Counted from the first letter of the stretch, positions 42,447-50,893 are shown. The stretch is DNA of 64,000 nt from Proteobacteria bacterium ST_bin11 (GCA_002083615.1 MSXO01000015.1:62001-126000); one strand, 5' to 3'. A program made the numbers and translations. The notes: generated from the sequence alone by a model not told the origin.

Positions 42447-43200
42447 CTAATGAGGATGCTCGTGGCTCATTTGTGCTTGCACTTTCATCACAAACGGATC
42501 GGACTCCTTGTCGCCTAAGTCGGCAAAATCGATCACATCGTAGCCCTTGACTGGGGTCGGTTGCCAGGGCGCGGCGTTCAGCGGAAACACTTTCAACAAT
42601 TCAGTACGCTCGGAAAACTCACCATGCTGGCGCTCGATCAACAACGGCAAGGCCACATCCAGCCGCATCAGCACATGCCATTCGGTGCCAGCGACTTTAC
42701 CTTGATATTCTTGGGTTGGGATGCCATCAGTCCATTCAATTTCTTCGGCAGTGAGTTGGTCCAGCAATTGGCCATCCAACAATAGCGCCAATTTTTGCCA
42801 GGAGGGCGTGATGTCCAGCATCCGTAGGTCGCCGGTTTGAAACTCGATTGCCCGCTGGTCGTGGTGATACAGCTTCCAATGAATCAATTCTTGACCGTCA
42901 CGCTGCCATAGTTCGCCCAGGCCCGTTTGGGGGGCGTTCGATGGTAATCTGTTGGTTCTCGCGCCAGAAGCGCCAGCTCACCTCTGCCGGTGGAGTGGGT
43001 TGGTGTTCGTCGTGATCGTGCGCTTCGCCTGTGCGAGTGGTAATAAACTCAGCAGCAACCGTCGGCAAATCTGCCGCAGATAACTCGATGATGCTGGTGG
43101 TACCGGCCTGCTGGGTAGGCGCATGGCTGCAAGCCGCCAAAATGACCCATAGGCTTAGGCCAAGCGGTTTATTCAAATGCTTAAAAAAATTGCTGTCCAT
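42447..43200 (-). pseudogene. Lipoprotein gene split by a +1 frameshift in a G6 tract
   Basis: The 5' part starts at ATG 43200 (AGGA just upstream) and encodes a lipoprotein signal with lipobox ILAAC, then ELSAADLPTVAAEF and a His-rich stretch (HDHDEH). The frame breaks at six C on the coding strand (plus 42929-42934). If one C is removed, reading passes directly into ELWQRDGQELIHWKLYHHD and continues to the stop at 42447. The interval is 754 nt, one more than a whole number of codons, so a corrected protein would have 250 residues. The family is unknown. It may be a real null, a phase-variable gene or a sequencing error. It lies downstream of the choice-of-anchor gene on the same strand. Confidence 0.75.
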
Positions 43201-43547
43201 GATTCCTGCTCTCTGACGATCAGCAAAACAAAATGAGACGACTAAAGCCCCGGTTCGGCCAAGCGAAATACTCCCGATCTGTTTGCGGGTATCTGACACA
43301 GTGGTCGTCCCATCATAAATCAGGTTTTGGTGCAGCGCACCACAGAAAAGCTAAGCGTCCGGACATTGGCCGGGGATAGATAGTGCCCGTGCGCGGGACA
43401 TTGCCGCCACAGCGAGCGGTATCCGTGGCAGGCTCACTCATCCGCTATTAGCTTTTGCGGTTTTTTTGGGCAGACGGAAGGATAGGCAACTAGTGAATAT
43501 CAAAACAGCTAAGCGACAAACGAAATTTCTCGGCGCAAAAACGCGAA
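43201..43547. other. Gap with no supported gene
   Basis: This region separates the frameshifted lipoprotein gene from the terminator of the choice-of-anchor gene. The promoter of the lipoprotein gene should lie here, but no convincing -35/-10 pair or Pho box was found. Confidence 0.35.
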
Positions 43548-43585
43548 AAGCCGGATTAGCCGAAAAATCACGGCTAATCCGGCTT
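43548..43585 (-). terminator. Long hairpin terminator after the choice-of-anchor I gene
   Basis: A perfect 15-bp stem (43548-43562 with 43571-43585) encloses an 8-nt loop. On the minus strand it is followed by TTCGCGTTTTT. It lies 10 nt past the stop of the gene at 43596. Confidence 0.75.
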
Positions 43586-43595
43586 ACATGGGTTT

Positions 43596-45200
43596 TTAAA
43601 CGCTGCGGTTGCGCTTCATGCCAATCAAGCCCAGCAACGCGGAACCAAACAACCAAACAGCACCTGGAACCGGCACAGCAGCAACTTTAAATAATGACGT
43701 CGTACCGCTAACTTCGTTAGCCACAGCTAGGAAGCTGCCTTGGTTTGTGTTGAAGAAGCTCAAACCTTCGGGGCTGATATCGCCCGCTGCCACCAGCATA
43801 TCCAGGAATTTGATGTCGTTCAGATCGGTCAGATCCCAAACCATCACCGCACTCGAACGCTCTAAAGCCAAAAATAGAATGTCGCGACCATTCACATTGC
43901 CGACCACGGCGCTTTCAGGTTCAGGGCCTTTGTTGTCGCTGCGATCATCAACCCACAAGCCGGGGTACTGAGCCTTAATGATTTGCTCCAATTGGTCGCC
44001 GGAATCGAATACGATGTTGCCCGCCATATCCAAAATGGAGAAAGAGCGCGCGCCGTACACATGCAATTCTTCTAAAGCACCATCGTTATCAATATCGCCG
44101 CTTTTGGAAACCAGTAAACGGCTCAATTTGTCGTTATTGGTTTTCCAATCGCTGCCATGCGCCTGGGTCATGGCATCATTTAATGCTGTATCGATAACCG
44201 CATTGCCAATCCGCACTTCCTCTTCGCCGCCGGGCCAATCTTCACGCGAATCGCCTTCGTTAGCGGTCACAAAATATTGGTTACCGTTTTGATTGAAACT
44301 GCCGATACCGTCCGGCATGTACATGCCTTTGACATTCCAGTTTTGAATATTGCCGTTCAAGGGGTTATTGCCCGGGCCGTCGCGATCCGAGGCGTCCAGG
44401 CCATTGCCCGGCAAGCTGTGGTCTTTAAAACCCATGGCTTTGATGTCGGTAACGGTGGCAGTGGCGATGTCAATAATGGCCACTGAGTTGGCTTCTTGCA
44501 GGGTTGCCATGGCTTTGGTGCCATCGGCGCTTACCGCGATGTACTCAGGTTCCAAATCCTGCGCCACGCTGGCATTAGGACCGGTCAAACGCACACCGGC
44601 CGCTTTCAGTGCCGCCGCTTGGCTGTTGAAGGCATCGAAACCGGCGGTTTGTACGTTATAGCTGTTGGCATCAATGATGCTGACCGAACCGACTGGGTCG
44701 CCGCTGGGGCCAACTAAATAACTGCTGGGTTCGCCTTCGTTGGCCACCAGCAACTTTTGTCCGTTGGGTGTAAAGGTCACTGAATCGGGGTTGGCACCGA
44801 CAGCGACGCTTTGCAGAAATCCGTAGTTGCCTGCATCGTAAAACCGAACCTGACCTGCATCGGTTTTAATCGGAGCGGTAAGAGCGATCGCGGCTTTGCC
44901 GTTGGCAATCGCTACGCTATTGATGCCACCCAGGCTGCTGGTATCTAAGCTGTGAGTCAGATTGCCGGATAGGTCCAGTACGTCGACGCCGCCCAGGCCC
45001 AGGTCGCTATTGGTGCCGATAACCCATAAGCGTTCGTTAGCGGCATCAAAACTGACGATTTCCGCGCCCAAGGCATTGGAGCCGTTGCCAGCGGAGTGAT
45101 TAAAGGTCCATTGATGCGACCATTCAAAATTCACGGCAGCACTGGCGTTTGCAGAAGCCAGCACGGCAGCGATGGCGGCGGCGATTAAAGTGTGTTTCAT
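43596..45200 (-). CDS. Choice-of-anchor I family protein with PEP-CTERM tail
   Basis: The 534-residue protein has a signal peptide (1-21, ending ASA), a long beta-propeller-like region (ANGKAAIALTAP near 88, VTFTPNGQKLLVANEGEPS near 145-163, FVTANEGDSREDWPG near 308, DNKGPEPESAVVGNVNGR near 420-437), and the sorting tail VPVPGAVWLFGSALLGLIG plus KRNR. The EPESAV and ANEGEPS segments match the choice-of-anchor I family, which is often annotated as alkaline-phosphatase-like; a direct phosphatase activity is not proven for the family. Pho-box-like half-site pairs lie upstream. It is likely surface-bound and phosphate-regulated. Confidence 0.82.
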   Translation of the reverse strand: MKHTLIAAAIAAVLASANASAAVNFEWSHQWTFNHSAGNGSNALGAEIVSFDAANERLWVIGTNSDLGLGGVDVLDLSGNLTHSLDTSSLGGINSVAIANGKAAIALTAPIKTDAGQVRFYDAGNYGFLQSVAVGANPDSVTFTPNGQKLLVANEGEPSSYLVGPSGDPVGSVSIIDANSYNVQTAGFDAFNSQAAALKAAGVRLTGPNASVAQDLEPEYIAVSADGTKAMATLQEANSVAIIDIATATVTDIKAMGFKDHSLPGNGLDASDRDGPGNNPLNGNIQNWNVKGMYMPDGIGSFNQNGNQYFVTANEGDSREDWPGGEEEVRIGNAVIDTALNDAMTQAHGSDWKTNNDKLSRLLVSKSGDIDNDGALEELHVYGARSFSILDMAGNIVFDSGDQLEQIIKAQYPGLWVDDRSDNKGPEPESAVVGNVNGRDILFLALERSSAVMVWDLTDLNDIKFLDMLVAAGDISPEGLSFFNTNQGSFLAVANEVSGTTSLFKVAAVPVPGAVWLFGSALLGLIGMKRNRSV

Positions 45201-45236
45201 AAAAATGCTCCCAAGGCACTATTGTTTTGCTAATCG

Positions 45237-45254
45237 ATGAAGGATTTGTGAACT
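45237..45254 (-). promoter_or_regulatory. Candidate Pho box of the choice-of-anchor I gene
   Basis: Minus strand: AGTTCAC, AAAT, CCTTCAT, ending about 36 nt before the ATG at 45200. That is close, so the start codon would lie near the transcript start. Confidence 0.45.
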
Positions 45255-45296
45255 GCATCGCACCAAAAAGGGCGGAATTGCAGTGTCCATCATGTT

Positions 45297-45314
45297 AAAT
45301 GGCCTTTGTGACAG
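45297..45314 (-). promoter_or_regulatory. Second, distal Pho-box-like pair
   Basis: Minus strand: CTGTCAC, AAAG, GCCATTT. The first half-site matches the consensus well and the second is weak. It lies about 100 nt before the choice-of-anchor gene and about 40 nt from the arsR -35 region on the other strand. Confidence 0.4.
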
Positions 45315-45353
45315 TAGCGTTACGCAGGAATCGAAGGACAAAGATCAAAAAAA

Positions 45354-45392
45354 TTGACTCGATTCCATATTTCAATTAATGTTGAAATATGG
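45354..45392 (+). promoter_or_regulatory. arsR promoter with operator dyad over the start codon
   Basis: A perfect 11-bp dyad, CCATATTTCAA (45365-45375) and TTGAAATATGG (45382-45392), has a 6-nt centre. The second arm contains the arsR ATG (45389-45391). TTGACT at 45354-45359 is a good -35. With 17-nt spacing the -10 would fall at about 45377, inside the dyad, and transcription would begin near the ATG. There is no Shine-Dalgarno, so the message may be leaderless. Confidence 0.7.
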
Positions 45393-45727
45393 AAAACAAA
45401 ACTGCCGTGATTGCGTTGGCCGCGCTGGCCCAAGAATCCCGTTTGGCGATTTACCGCGCCTTGGTACAGGCTGGGCCTGAAGGCTTGGCGGCTGGAAAAA
45501 TCAGTGAAACCACCGGCATAGCGCCCTCCTCCTTGTCGTTTCATTTAAAAGAATTGGCACACGCCAACTTGATTAGCTCGCGTAACGAAAGCCGCTTTGT
45601 GATTTATACCGTCAACTTTTCCGCGATGAACGATCTGCTCGGCTTCCTGACCGAAAACTGTTGCGGTGGCAATGCCTGTCTGCCGGTACTTAAGCCAATC
45701 TGTGCGAGCGACGAGGAACCTTTATGA
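45389..45727 (+). CDS. arsR: Arsenic-responsive repressor ArsR
   Basis: This 112-residue winged-helix repressor of the ArsR/SmtB family has its recognition helix at about SSLSFHLKELAHANL (48-62). Cysteines C91 and C92 in ENCCGG, with C97, lie in the C-terminal part, the arrangement known from the Acidithiobacillus ArsR type, where arsenite binds there and not in the DNA-binding helix. It heads the ars operon and should bind the dyad overlapping its own start. Arsenite binding would release the DNA. Confidence 0.9.
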   Translation: MENKTAVIALAALAQESRLAIYRALVQAGPEGLAAGKISETTGIAPSSLSFHLKELAHANLISSRNESRFVIYTVNFSAMNDLLGFLTENCCGGNACLPVLKPICASDEEPL

Positions 45728-45823
45728 ACGCTGTAATGCTTCAATCCTTGTGCGCTTTGGATGCCGCAAAACCGCTTTCAAGCTAAGCAACCATTTCTTA
45801 TTTATTCAACGGTAGGCAACGTC

Positions 45824-46318
45824 ATGGCAGATAGAATTTTAAATGTATTATTTCTGTGTACAGGCAACTCGGCGAGGAGCATCATGGCCGAAGGCCTGCT
45901 GAACAAATACGCCAACGGCCGCTTCAATTCATTCAGTGCCGGCAGTTGTCCAACCGGGGTGGTAAACCCTCACGCCCTCGAGCGTTTAGAACTGGAGGGC
46001 ATATCGCTGCCTGACGCCAGAAGCAAAAGCTGGGAAGAGTTCGGTCAAGCAGACTCACCGGCCCTGGATTTTGTGATTACGGTGTGTGATAACGCCGCCA
46101 ACGAAGTCTGCCCGGTTTGGCCTGGGCAGCCCATCAACGCGCATTGGGGTGTGTTTGACCCGGCTGCATCCGAAGAACATGAAAAGCGCATCGCTTTTGC
46201 CAAAGCTTTCGCGATATTAGAGCGGCGAATATTCTTGTTCACTAGCCTACCGATGCAAGGTCTGGAGCGGATGGTGCTGGAGCATAAAGTTAGGGCTATC
46301 GGTGAAACGGTATCCTGA
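45824..46318 (+). CDS. arsC: Arsenate reductase, low-molecular-weight phosphatase type
   Basis: From the ATG 45824 the enzyme has 164 residues; a start at 45761 lacks support. The catalytic P-loop CTGNSAR (C12 to R18) and the pair C88/C96 in VCDNAANEVC are those of thioredoxin-coupled ArsC, which passes a disulfide along three cysteines while reducing arsenate to arsenite. It lies 97 nt after arsR and just before a second, different ArsC copy. Confidence 0.9.
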   Translation: MADRILNVLFLCTGNSARSIMAEGLLNKYANGRFNSFSAGSCPTGVVNPHALERLELEGISLPDARSKSWEEFGQADSPALDFVITVCDNAANEVCPVWPGQPINAHWGVFDPAASEEHEKRIAFAKAFAILERRIFLFTSLPMQGLERMVLEHKVRAIGETVS

Positions 46319-46408
46319 TCCAATCTGCGAAGGATTGCTCAACAGCCAATAGCTTGCGGGACATCCGCGAGACAGCCCCCAACCTTAAATGCAACAACCC
46401 CACATGCT

Positions 46409-46891
46409 ATGAACGTATTGTTTCTGTGTACCGGTAATTCCTGCCGTTCCGTCCTCGGCGAGGCCACTTTCAATCATTTGGCGCCCGCTGGCTGGCATGG
46501 CATCAGTGCAGGCAGTAAGCCCGCCGGCAAGCTACATCCCCGCTCGCTGGCGCTGCTGGCGCGAGAAGGGATTTCTACCGAGGGCTATTACAGCAAGTCC
46601 TGGAATGATTTGCCAATAACGCCGGACATCGTGTTGAGCGTCTGCGGCAATGCCGCTAACGAAACCTGTCCGGCTTATCTGGCTCCAGCGATACGCAGTC
46701 ATTGGGGAGTTGAAGACCCCGCACATACCGAGGGTAGTGATGAAGAAATCGATGCCGCATTCATGATCACTTATCGCATTCTGCGCCACCGCATCGAACA
46801 GTTTTTTGCCTTACCGTTGGAAGAGTTAAAAAACGATCCCGAGCGTCTGAAAGCCGAACTGGATCGCATCGGCACCTTGGTGCCTCAGTAG
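46409..46891 (+). CDS. arsC: Second arsenate reductase of the low-molecular-weight phosphatase type
   Basis: The 160-residue enzyme has P-loop CTGNSCR (C7 to R13) and the later pair in VCGNAANETC. Its sequence is clearly diverged from the first ArsC, and it ends with a longer helical tail (LKNDPERLKAELDRIG), so it is not a recent duplicate. The two may use different reductants or differ in affinity. Expression is likely with arsDA downstream, where the gap is 15 nt. No clear ribosome site precedes the ATG. Confidence 0.88.
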   Translation: MNVLFLCTGNSCRSVLGEATFNHLAPAGWHGISAGSKPAGKLHPRSLALLAREGISTEGYYSKSWNDLPITPDIVLSVCGNAANETCPAYLAPAIRSHWGVEDPAHTEGSDEEIDAAFMITYRILRHRIEQFFALPLEELKNDPERLKAELDRIGTLVPQ

Positions 46892-46906
46892 TTAAGGAGT
46901 TTCCTT

Positions 46907-47263
46907 ATGACCAGTATCCATGTATTTGACCCAGCGCTGTGTTGCAGCACCGGTGTTTGCGGTGTGGAAGTCGATCAACAGTTGGTGGGCTTTGCCGCCG
47001 ATGTCGATTGGGCCAAGCAAAACGGCGCGGACATTGCCCGCTTTAATTTGGCCCAAACCCCGATGGCGTTTGCCGAAAACGCTGTGGTTAAAGCCTTTCT
47101 GGAACGCTCCGGGGCCGAGGCCTTGCCGTTAATTTTGGTGGATAATGAAGTCGCCTTAGCCGGCCGCTACCCCAATCGCGCCGAACTGGCACGTTGGGCG
47201 GCAATTACCGTAGCGCAAGAGCAGACCCCGTCAGGCTGTTGTAGCGGCAGCAGCTGTTGTTAA
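46907..47263 (+). CDS. arsD: Arsenite metallochaperone ArsD
   Basis: The 118-residue protein has the ArsD cysteines C12, C13 and C18 in DPALCCSTGVCG, which bind arsenite and hand it to ArsA, plus a C-terminal double pair C111/C112 and C117/C118 seen in many ArsD proteins. GGAG precedes the ATG. Its end lies 18 nt before the likely arsA start and overlaps an upstream arsA frame, consistent with coupled translation. Confidence 0.93.
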   Translation: MTSIHVFDPALCCSTGVCGVEVDQQLVGFAADVDWAKQNGADIARFNLAQTPMAFAENAVVKAFLERSGAEALPLILVDNEVALAGRYPNRAELARWAAITVAQEQTPSGCCSGSSCC

Positions 47264-47280
47264 GTTTTACGGGTGATACC

Positions 47281-49116
47281 GTGCACAGCGACCGCAAATT
47301 TCTCGATCAAGCGCCGCGCTTTCTGTTTTTTACCGGCAAAGGCGGCGTGGGCAAGACCTCCATCGCTTGCGCCTCGTCGATGCAATTGGCGGATGCCGGC
47401 AGACAAGTATTGCTGGTCAGTACCGACCCGGCCTCGAACGTCGGCCAGGTATTTGGCATCGCTATCGGCAATCGGATCACCGCGATTCCGGCGGTGCCCT
47501 GCCTGGCGGCCTTGGAAATCGATCCGCAAGCAGCGGCGCAAGCCTATCGCGACCGCATCGTCGGCCCGGTGCGCGGCGTGTTGCCGGATAGCATTGTCAA
47601 GGGTATAGAAGAACAACTGTCCGGAGCCTGTACCACGGAAATTGCGGCATTCGACGAATTCACCGCACTACTAACCGACTCGGCCTTGACCGCCGGCTAC
47701 GATCACATCGTATTCGACACGGCACCGACCGGCCACACCATCCGCCTATTGCAACTGCCCGGCGCTTGGAGCGGTTTTTTAGAGCAAGGCAAAGGCGACG
47801 CGTCCTGCCTGGGCCCCTTGGCCGGTTTGGAAAAACAGCGCAGCCAATATAAAGCCGCCGTCGACGCCTTGGCCGATCCGCAGCGCAGCCGGTTGATCCT
47901 GGTCGCCCGCGCCCAACAATCGACTTTGCGCGAAGTGGCACGTACCCACGAAGAATTGAACGCTATCGGCTTATCGCAACAATTTTTGGCAATCAATGGC
48001 ATCTTGCCGGAGAGCGCCACCGCACAAGACCCGCTGGCCAACGCCATCTACCAACGCGAGCAACAGGCTTTAGCCGCCATACCGGTCACGTTAAAAAGCT
48101 TACCGATGGACCGCATTGAATTAAAACCCTTCAACCTGGTTGGGCTGACTGCTCTCAGACAATTGCTTAGCGATGCCGCACCGCTTTCAATGCCTGACAA
48201 TGACCTTATGTCGGCCATACCCGCGCCTAATCTATCCACATTGGTGGACGAGATTGCCGCCGATGGACATGGCTTGGTGATGCTGATGGGTAAAGGCGGC
48301 GTCGGCAAGACCACCCTGGCCGCCGCTTTGGCGGTTGAACTTGCTGAGCGCGGTTTGCCGGTGCATCTCACCACCTCCGATCCCGCCGCCAATTTAACGG
48401 ACACGCTGAACGGTGCTTTGCCGGCACTGACAGTCAGCAAAATCGATCCGCATGCCGAAACCGAACGCTACCGAGAGCAGGTGCTGGCAACGAAAGGCGC
48501 CAAACTGGACACACAAGGCCGCGCCTTGCTGGCAGAAGACTTGCGCTCGCCGTGCACTGAAGAAATTGCGGTGTTTCAGGCATTTTCCAGAATCATCCGC
48601 GAAGCTGGGAAGAAATTCGTGGTGATGGATACCGCGCCGACCGGCCATACCTTGCTGCTCTTGGACGCCACCGGCGCTTACCATCGTGAAGTGTCGCGGC
48701 AAATGGGCGATTCCAAAACGCATTTCACCACGCCGATGATGCAATTGCAGGACCCGCGTCAAACCAAGGTGCTGATAGTGACGCTGGCGGAAACCACGCC
48801 GGTGTTGGAAGCGGCCCATTTGCAAGAGGATTTACGCCGGGCCGGCATCGAGCCCTGGGCTTGGGTGATTAACAACAGCGTGGCTGCAACGACCGTGTAT
48901 TCGCCGCTGTTGCGCCAACGCGCCGCCAATGAATTGCCGGAAATCGCTACCGTCGCCAATCGTTATGCGAGCCGCTATGCGCTGGTCCCGTTGCTGCAGG
49001 ACGAGCCGACGGGCGTGGAGCGTTTATCGGCATTGGCTGGCGGCGATGCTCAAACCGGCAAACGCCCGGCAAAGCCAGAACCTCTTTCCGCCCTTAACAC
49101 GGAGCAAATCCGATGA
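47281..49116 (+). CDS. arsA: Arsenite-stimulated pump ATPase ArsA
   Basis: The product is about 611 residues from the GTG at 47281; a TTG at 47257 would overlap arsD. It has two homologous ATPase halves, with P-loops FTGKGGVGKTS near residue 18 and LMGKGGVGKTT near 335, and the ArsA signal DTAPTGHT in both halves (near 147 and 457). The A1 half has SGACTTEIAAF and the A2 half RSPCTEEIAVF, where the cysteines that bind arsenite are found. ArsA normally powers ArsB; here the permease is Acr3, and ArsDA pairs with Acr3 in many bacteria. Confidence 0.93.
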   Translation: MHSDRKFLDQAPRFLFFTGKGGVGKTSIACASSMQLADAGRQVLLVSTDPASNVGQVFGIAIGNRITAIPAVPCLAALEIDPQAAAQAYRDRIVGPVRGVLPDSIVKGIEEQLSGACTTEIAAFDEFTALLTDSALTAGYDHIVFDTAPTGHTIRLLQLPGAWSGFLEQGKGDASCLGPLAGLEKQRSQYKAAVDALADPQRSRLILVARAQQSTLREVARTHEELNAIGLSQQFLAINGILPESATAQDPLANAIYQREQQALAAIPVTLKSLPMDRIELKPFNLVGLTALRQLLSDAAPLSMPDNDLMSAIPAPNLSTLVDEIAADGHGLVMLMGKGGVGKTTLAAALAVELAERGLPVHLTTSDPAANLTDTLNGALPALTVSKIDPHAETERYREQVLATKGAKLDTQGRALLAEDLRSPCTEEIAVFQAFSRIIREAGKKFVVMDTAPTGHTLLLLDATGAYHREVSRQMGDSKTHFTTPMMQLQDPRQTKVLIVTLAETTPVLEAAHLQEDLRRAGIEPWAWVINNSVAATTVYSPLLRQRAANELPEIATVANRYASRYALVPLLQDEPTGVERLSALAGGDAQTGKRPAKPEPLSALNTEQIR

Positions 49117-49547
49117 AGCGTCTACATATCCATCTGGCCGTTGACGATCTGGCTAAGAATATCGGTTTCTACAGCGCGCTATTTCAAAGCGCACCGACTG
49201 TGCACGAGGTGGATTATGCCAAGTGGCAGCTGGACGATCCGCGCGTCAATTTTGCGATTTCCTGTCGCGGTCGCCAGCCGGGCCTGGATCATTTGGGAAT
49301 TCAAGTCGAATCCGGCGCGGAACTGGAAGCGGTTGAACAAAATCTAGCAGCCGCCGCATTACCGATCGCTGCGGAAAAACAAGCCAACTGCTGCTACGTC
49401 CAAGCCGATAAATACTGGACTGTCGATCCGCAAGGCATCGCCTGGGAGGCTTTCCATTCCTTGCAGTCCATTCCCTTATTCGGCGACGACCAAGTGCCGC
49501 AACCGGAGCCTACCAGCAACTGCTGCAAACCGGCGGCCGCCGAATAG
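49113..49547 (+). CDS. arsI: ArsI/CadI-type C-As lyase or metalloenzyme
   Basis: The 144-residue vicinal-oxygen-chelate protein begins MKRLHIHLAV. H5 or H7, H60 (LDHLG) and E112 (AWEAFH) are placed as the iron ligands, and the vicinal pair C93-C94 in ANCCYVQADKYW matches the substrate-binding cysteines of ArsI, the dioxygenase that splits the carbon-arsenic bond of trivalent methyl- and aryl-arsenicals. A C-terminal NCCK adds another pair. It overlaps the end of arsA by 4 nt. The CadI branch of this family binds cadmium instead, but the arsenic setting favours ArsI. Confidence 0.85.
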   Translation: MKRLHIHLAVDDLAKNIGFYSALFQSAPTVHEVDYAKWQLDDPRVNFAISCRGRQPGLDHLGIQVESGAELEAVEQNLAAAALPIAAEKQANCCYVQADKYWTVDPQGIAWEAFHSLQSIPLFGDDQVPQPEPTSNCCKPAAAE

Positions 49548-49570
49548 CCAAACTTGTACTGGAGATTTTA

Positions 49571-50629
49571 ATGAACACCCCGCATTGCCCTAATGCCCGC
49601 TTATCCTTTCTGGACCGTTATCTGACCCTGTGGATTTTCATCGCCATGGCGCTTGGAGTGGGGATCGGTTTTCTGTTTCCGGCGGAAGTGACCGACTTCA
49701 ATGTGGCGGTATCGGTCGGCACCACCAATATCCCGATCGCCATCGGCTTGATCGTGATGATGTACCCACCGCTGGCTAAGGTACGTTACGAAGAACTCGG
49801 CGACGTGTTTCGTAACTGGCGTATATTGACCGTTTCACTGGTCCAAAATTGGCTGATTGGCCCGGTATTAATGTTCGTGCTAGCCGTCGTGTTGCTGCGC
49901 GATTATCCCGACTACATGGTCGGCCTAATTTTAATAGGCCTGGCGCGCTGTATCGCCATGGTCATCGTCTGGAACGAACTAGCCAACGGCGACAACGAGT
50001 ATGCGGCGGGCTTGGTGGCCTTCAACAGTGTTTTCCAGGTTCTGTTTTACAGCGTGTACGCCTGGCTGTTCATCACCGTGTTGCCACCCTTATTTGGCAT
50101 GCAAGGCAGCTTGGTCGAAATTACCATCGGTGAAATCGCCAAGAGTGTATTCATCTATCTCGGCATTCCCTTTCTGGCTGGCTTCACCACGCGTTTTCTG
50201 CTGGTCAAAGCCAAGGGTAAAGATTGGTATCACCAAACTTTCGTACCCATGATCAGCCCACTGACCCTGATTGCGCTGTTGTTTACCATTGTGGTGATGT
50301 TCTCGCTGAAAGGCGATTTGATCGTGCAATTGCCGCTGGACGTGGTGCGCATTGCGATTCCGCTATTGGTCTACTTCGTGGTAATGTTTTTGCTGAGTTT
50401 TTTGATGGGCAGAGCCATCGGTGCCGGCTACGGCAAAACTACTACTCTGGCATTTACCGCCGCCAGCAATAATTTTGAATTAGCGATTGCCGTTGCAGTG
50501 GGGGTGTTTGGCATTAACAGCGGCGCGGCTTTTGCCGCTGTGATTGGGCCATTAATCGAAGTCCCGGTGATGATCGCCTTGGTCAATGTGGCCTTCTATT
50601 TCCGCAATCACGGACTGATTCAAAATTGA
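49571..50629 (+). CDS. acr3: Arsenite efflux transporter Acr3
   Basis: The 352-residue protein has about ten membrane segments. LARCIAMVIVWNELANGD near 118-135 contains the essential cysteine of Acr3 transporters, and KTTTLAFTAASNNFELAIAVAVG near 291-313 (core AASNNFELAIA) is the second signature. It extrudes arsenite using the proton gradient, probably aided by ArsA. GGAG precedes the ATG. It ends the core ars operon. Confidence 0.93.
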   Translation: MNTPHCPNARLSFLDRYLTLWIFIAMALGVGIGFLFPAEVTDFNVAVSVGTTNIPIAIGLIVMMYPPLAKVRYEELGDVFRNWRILTVSLVQNWLIGPVLMFVLAVVLLRDYPDYMVGLILIGLARCIAMVIVWNELANGDNEYAAGLVAFNSVFQVLFYSVYAWLFITVLPPLFGMQGSLVEITIGEIAKSVFIYLGIPFLAGFTTRFLLVKAKGKDWYHQTFVPMISPLTLIALLFTIVVMFSLKGDLIVQLPLDVVRIAIPLLVYFVVMFLLSFLMGRAIGAGYGKTTTLAFTAASNNFELAIAVAVGVFGINSGAAFAAVIGPLIEVPVMIALVNVAFYFRNHGLIQN

Positions 50630-50686
50630 CATGCGTTTACCCAACGAATCGTTTACTCAACCTTAACCTTACAAAGGAATATGCTT

Positions 50687-50893
50687 ATGTCTGCCGATAA
50701 ATCAAAAGTCGATAGAAAGAAAATAGCTGTAGAAGAACCGACTTACGACCAACTGAAAAATTTTTCCCGCTTTAACGGAATAAAGACCCGCAGCGTAGTC
50801 GCATCCATGGTTGATATCATGCTGCAAGACGAGGCCTTGAGCCGCCGCATTGTCGAGCAGTGCATCGCTACGGACCTGCAGGAAACCGATTAG
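50687..50893 (+). CDS. Small hypothetical protein after acr3
   Basis: From the ATG at 50687 (AAGGA 8 nt upstream) the product has 68 residues; the ATG at 50681 is too close to that site. It is charged and helical, and PTYDQLKNFSRFNGIKTRSV near 18-37 is reminiscent of a ribbon-helix-helix or coiled structure, but I do not recognise the family. It lies 57 nt after acr3 on the same strand, so it may be the last gene of the ars unit or a separate small regulator. Confidence 0.55.
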   Translation: MSADKSKVDRKKIAVEEPTYDQLKNFSRFNGIKTRSVVASMVDIMLQDEALSRRIVEQCIATDLQETD

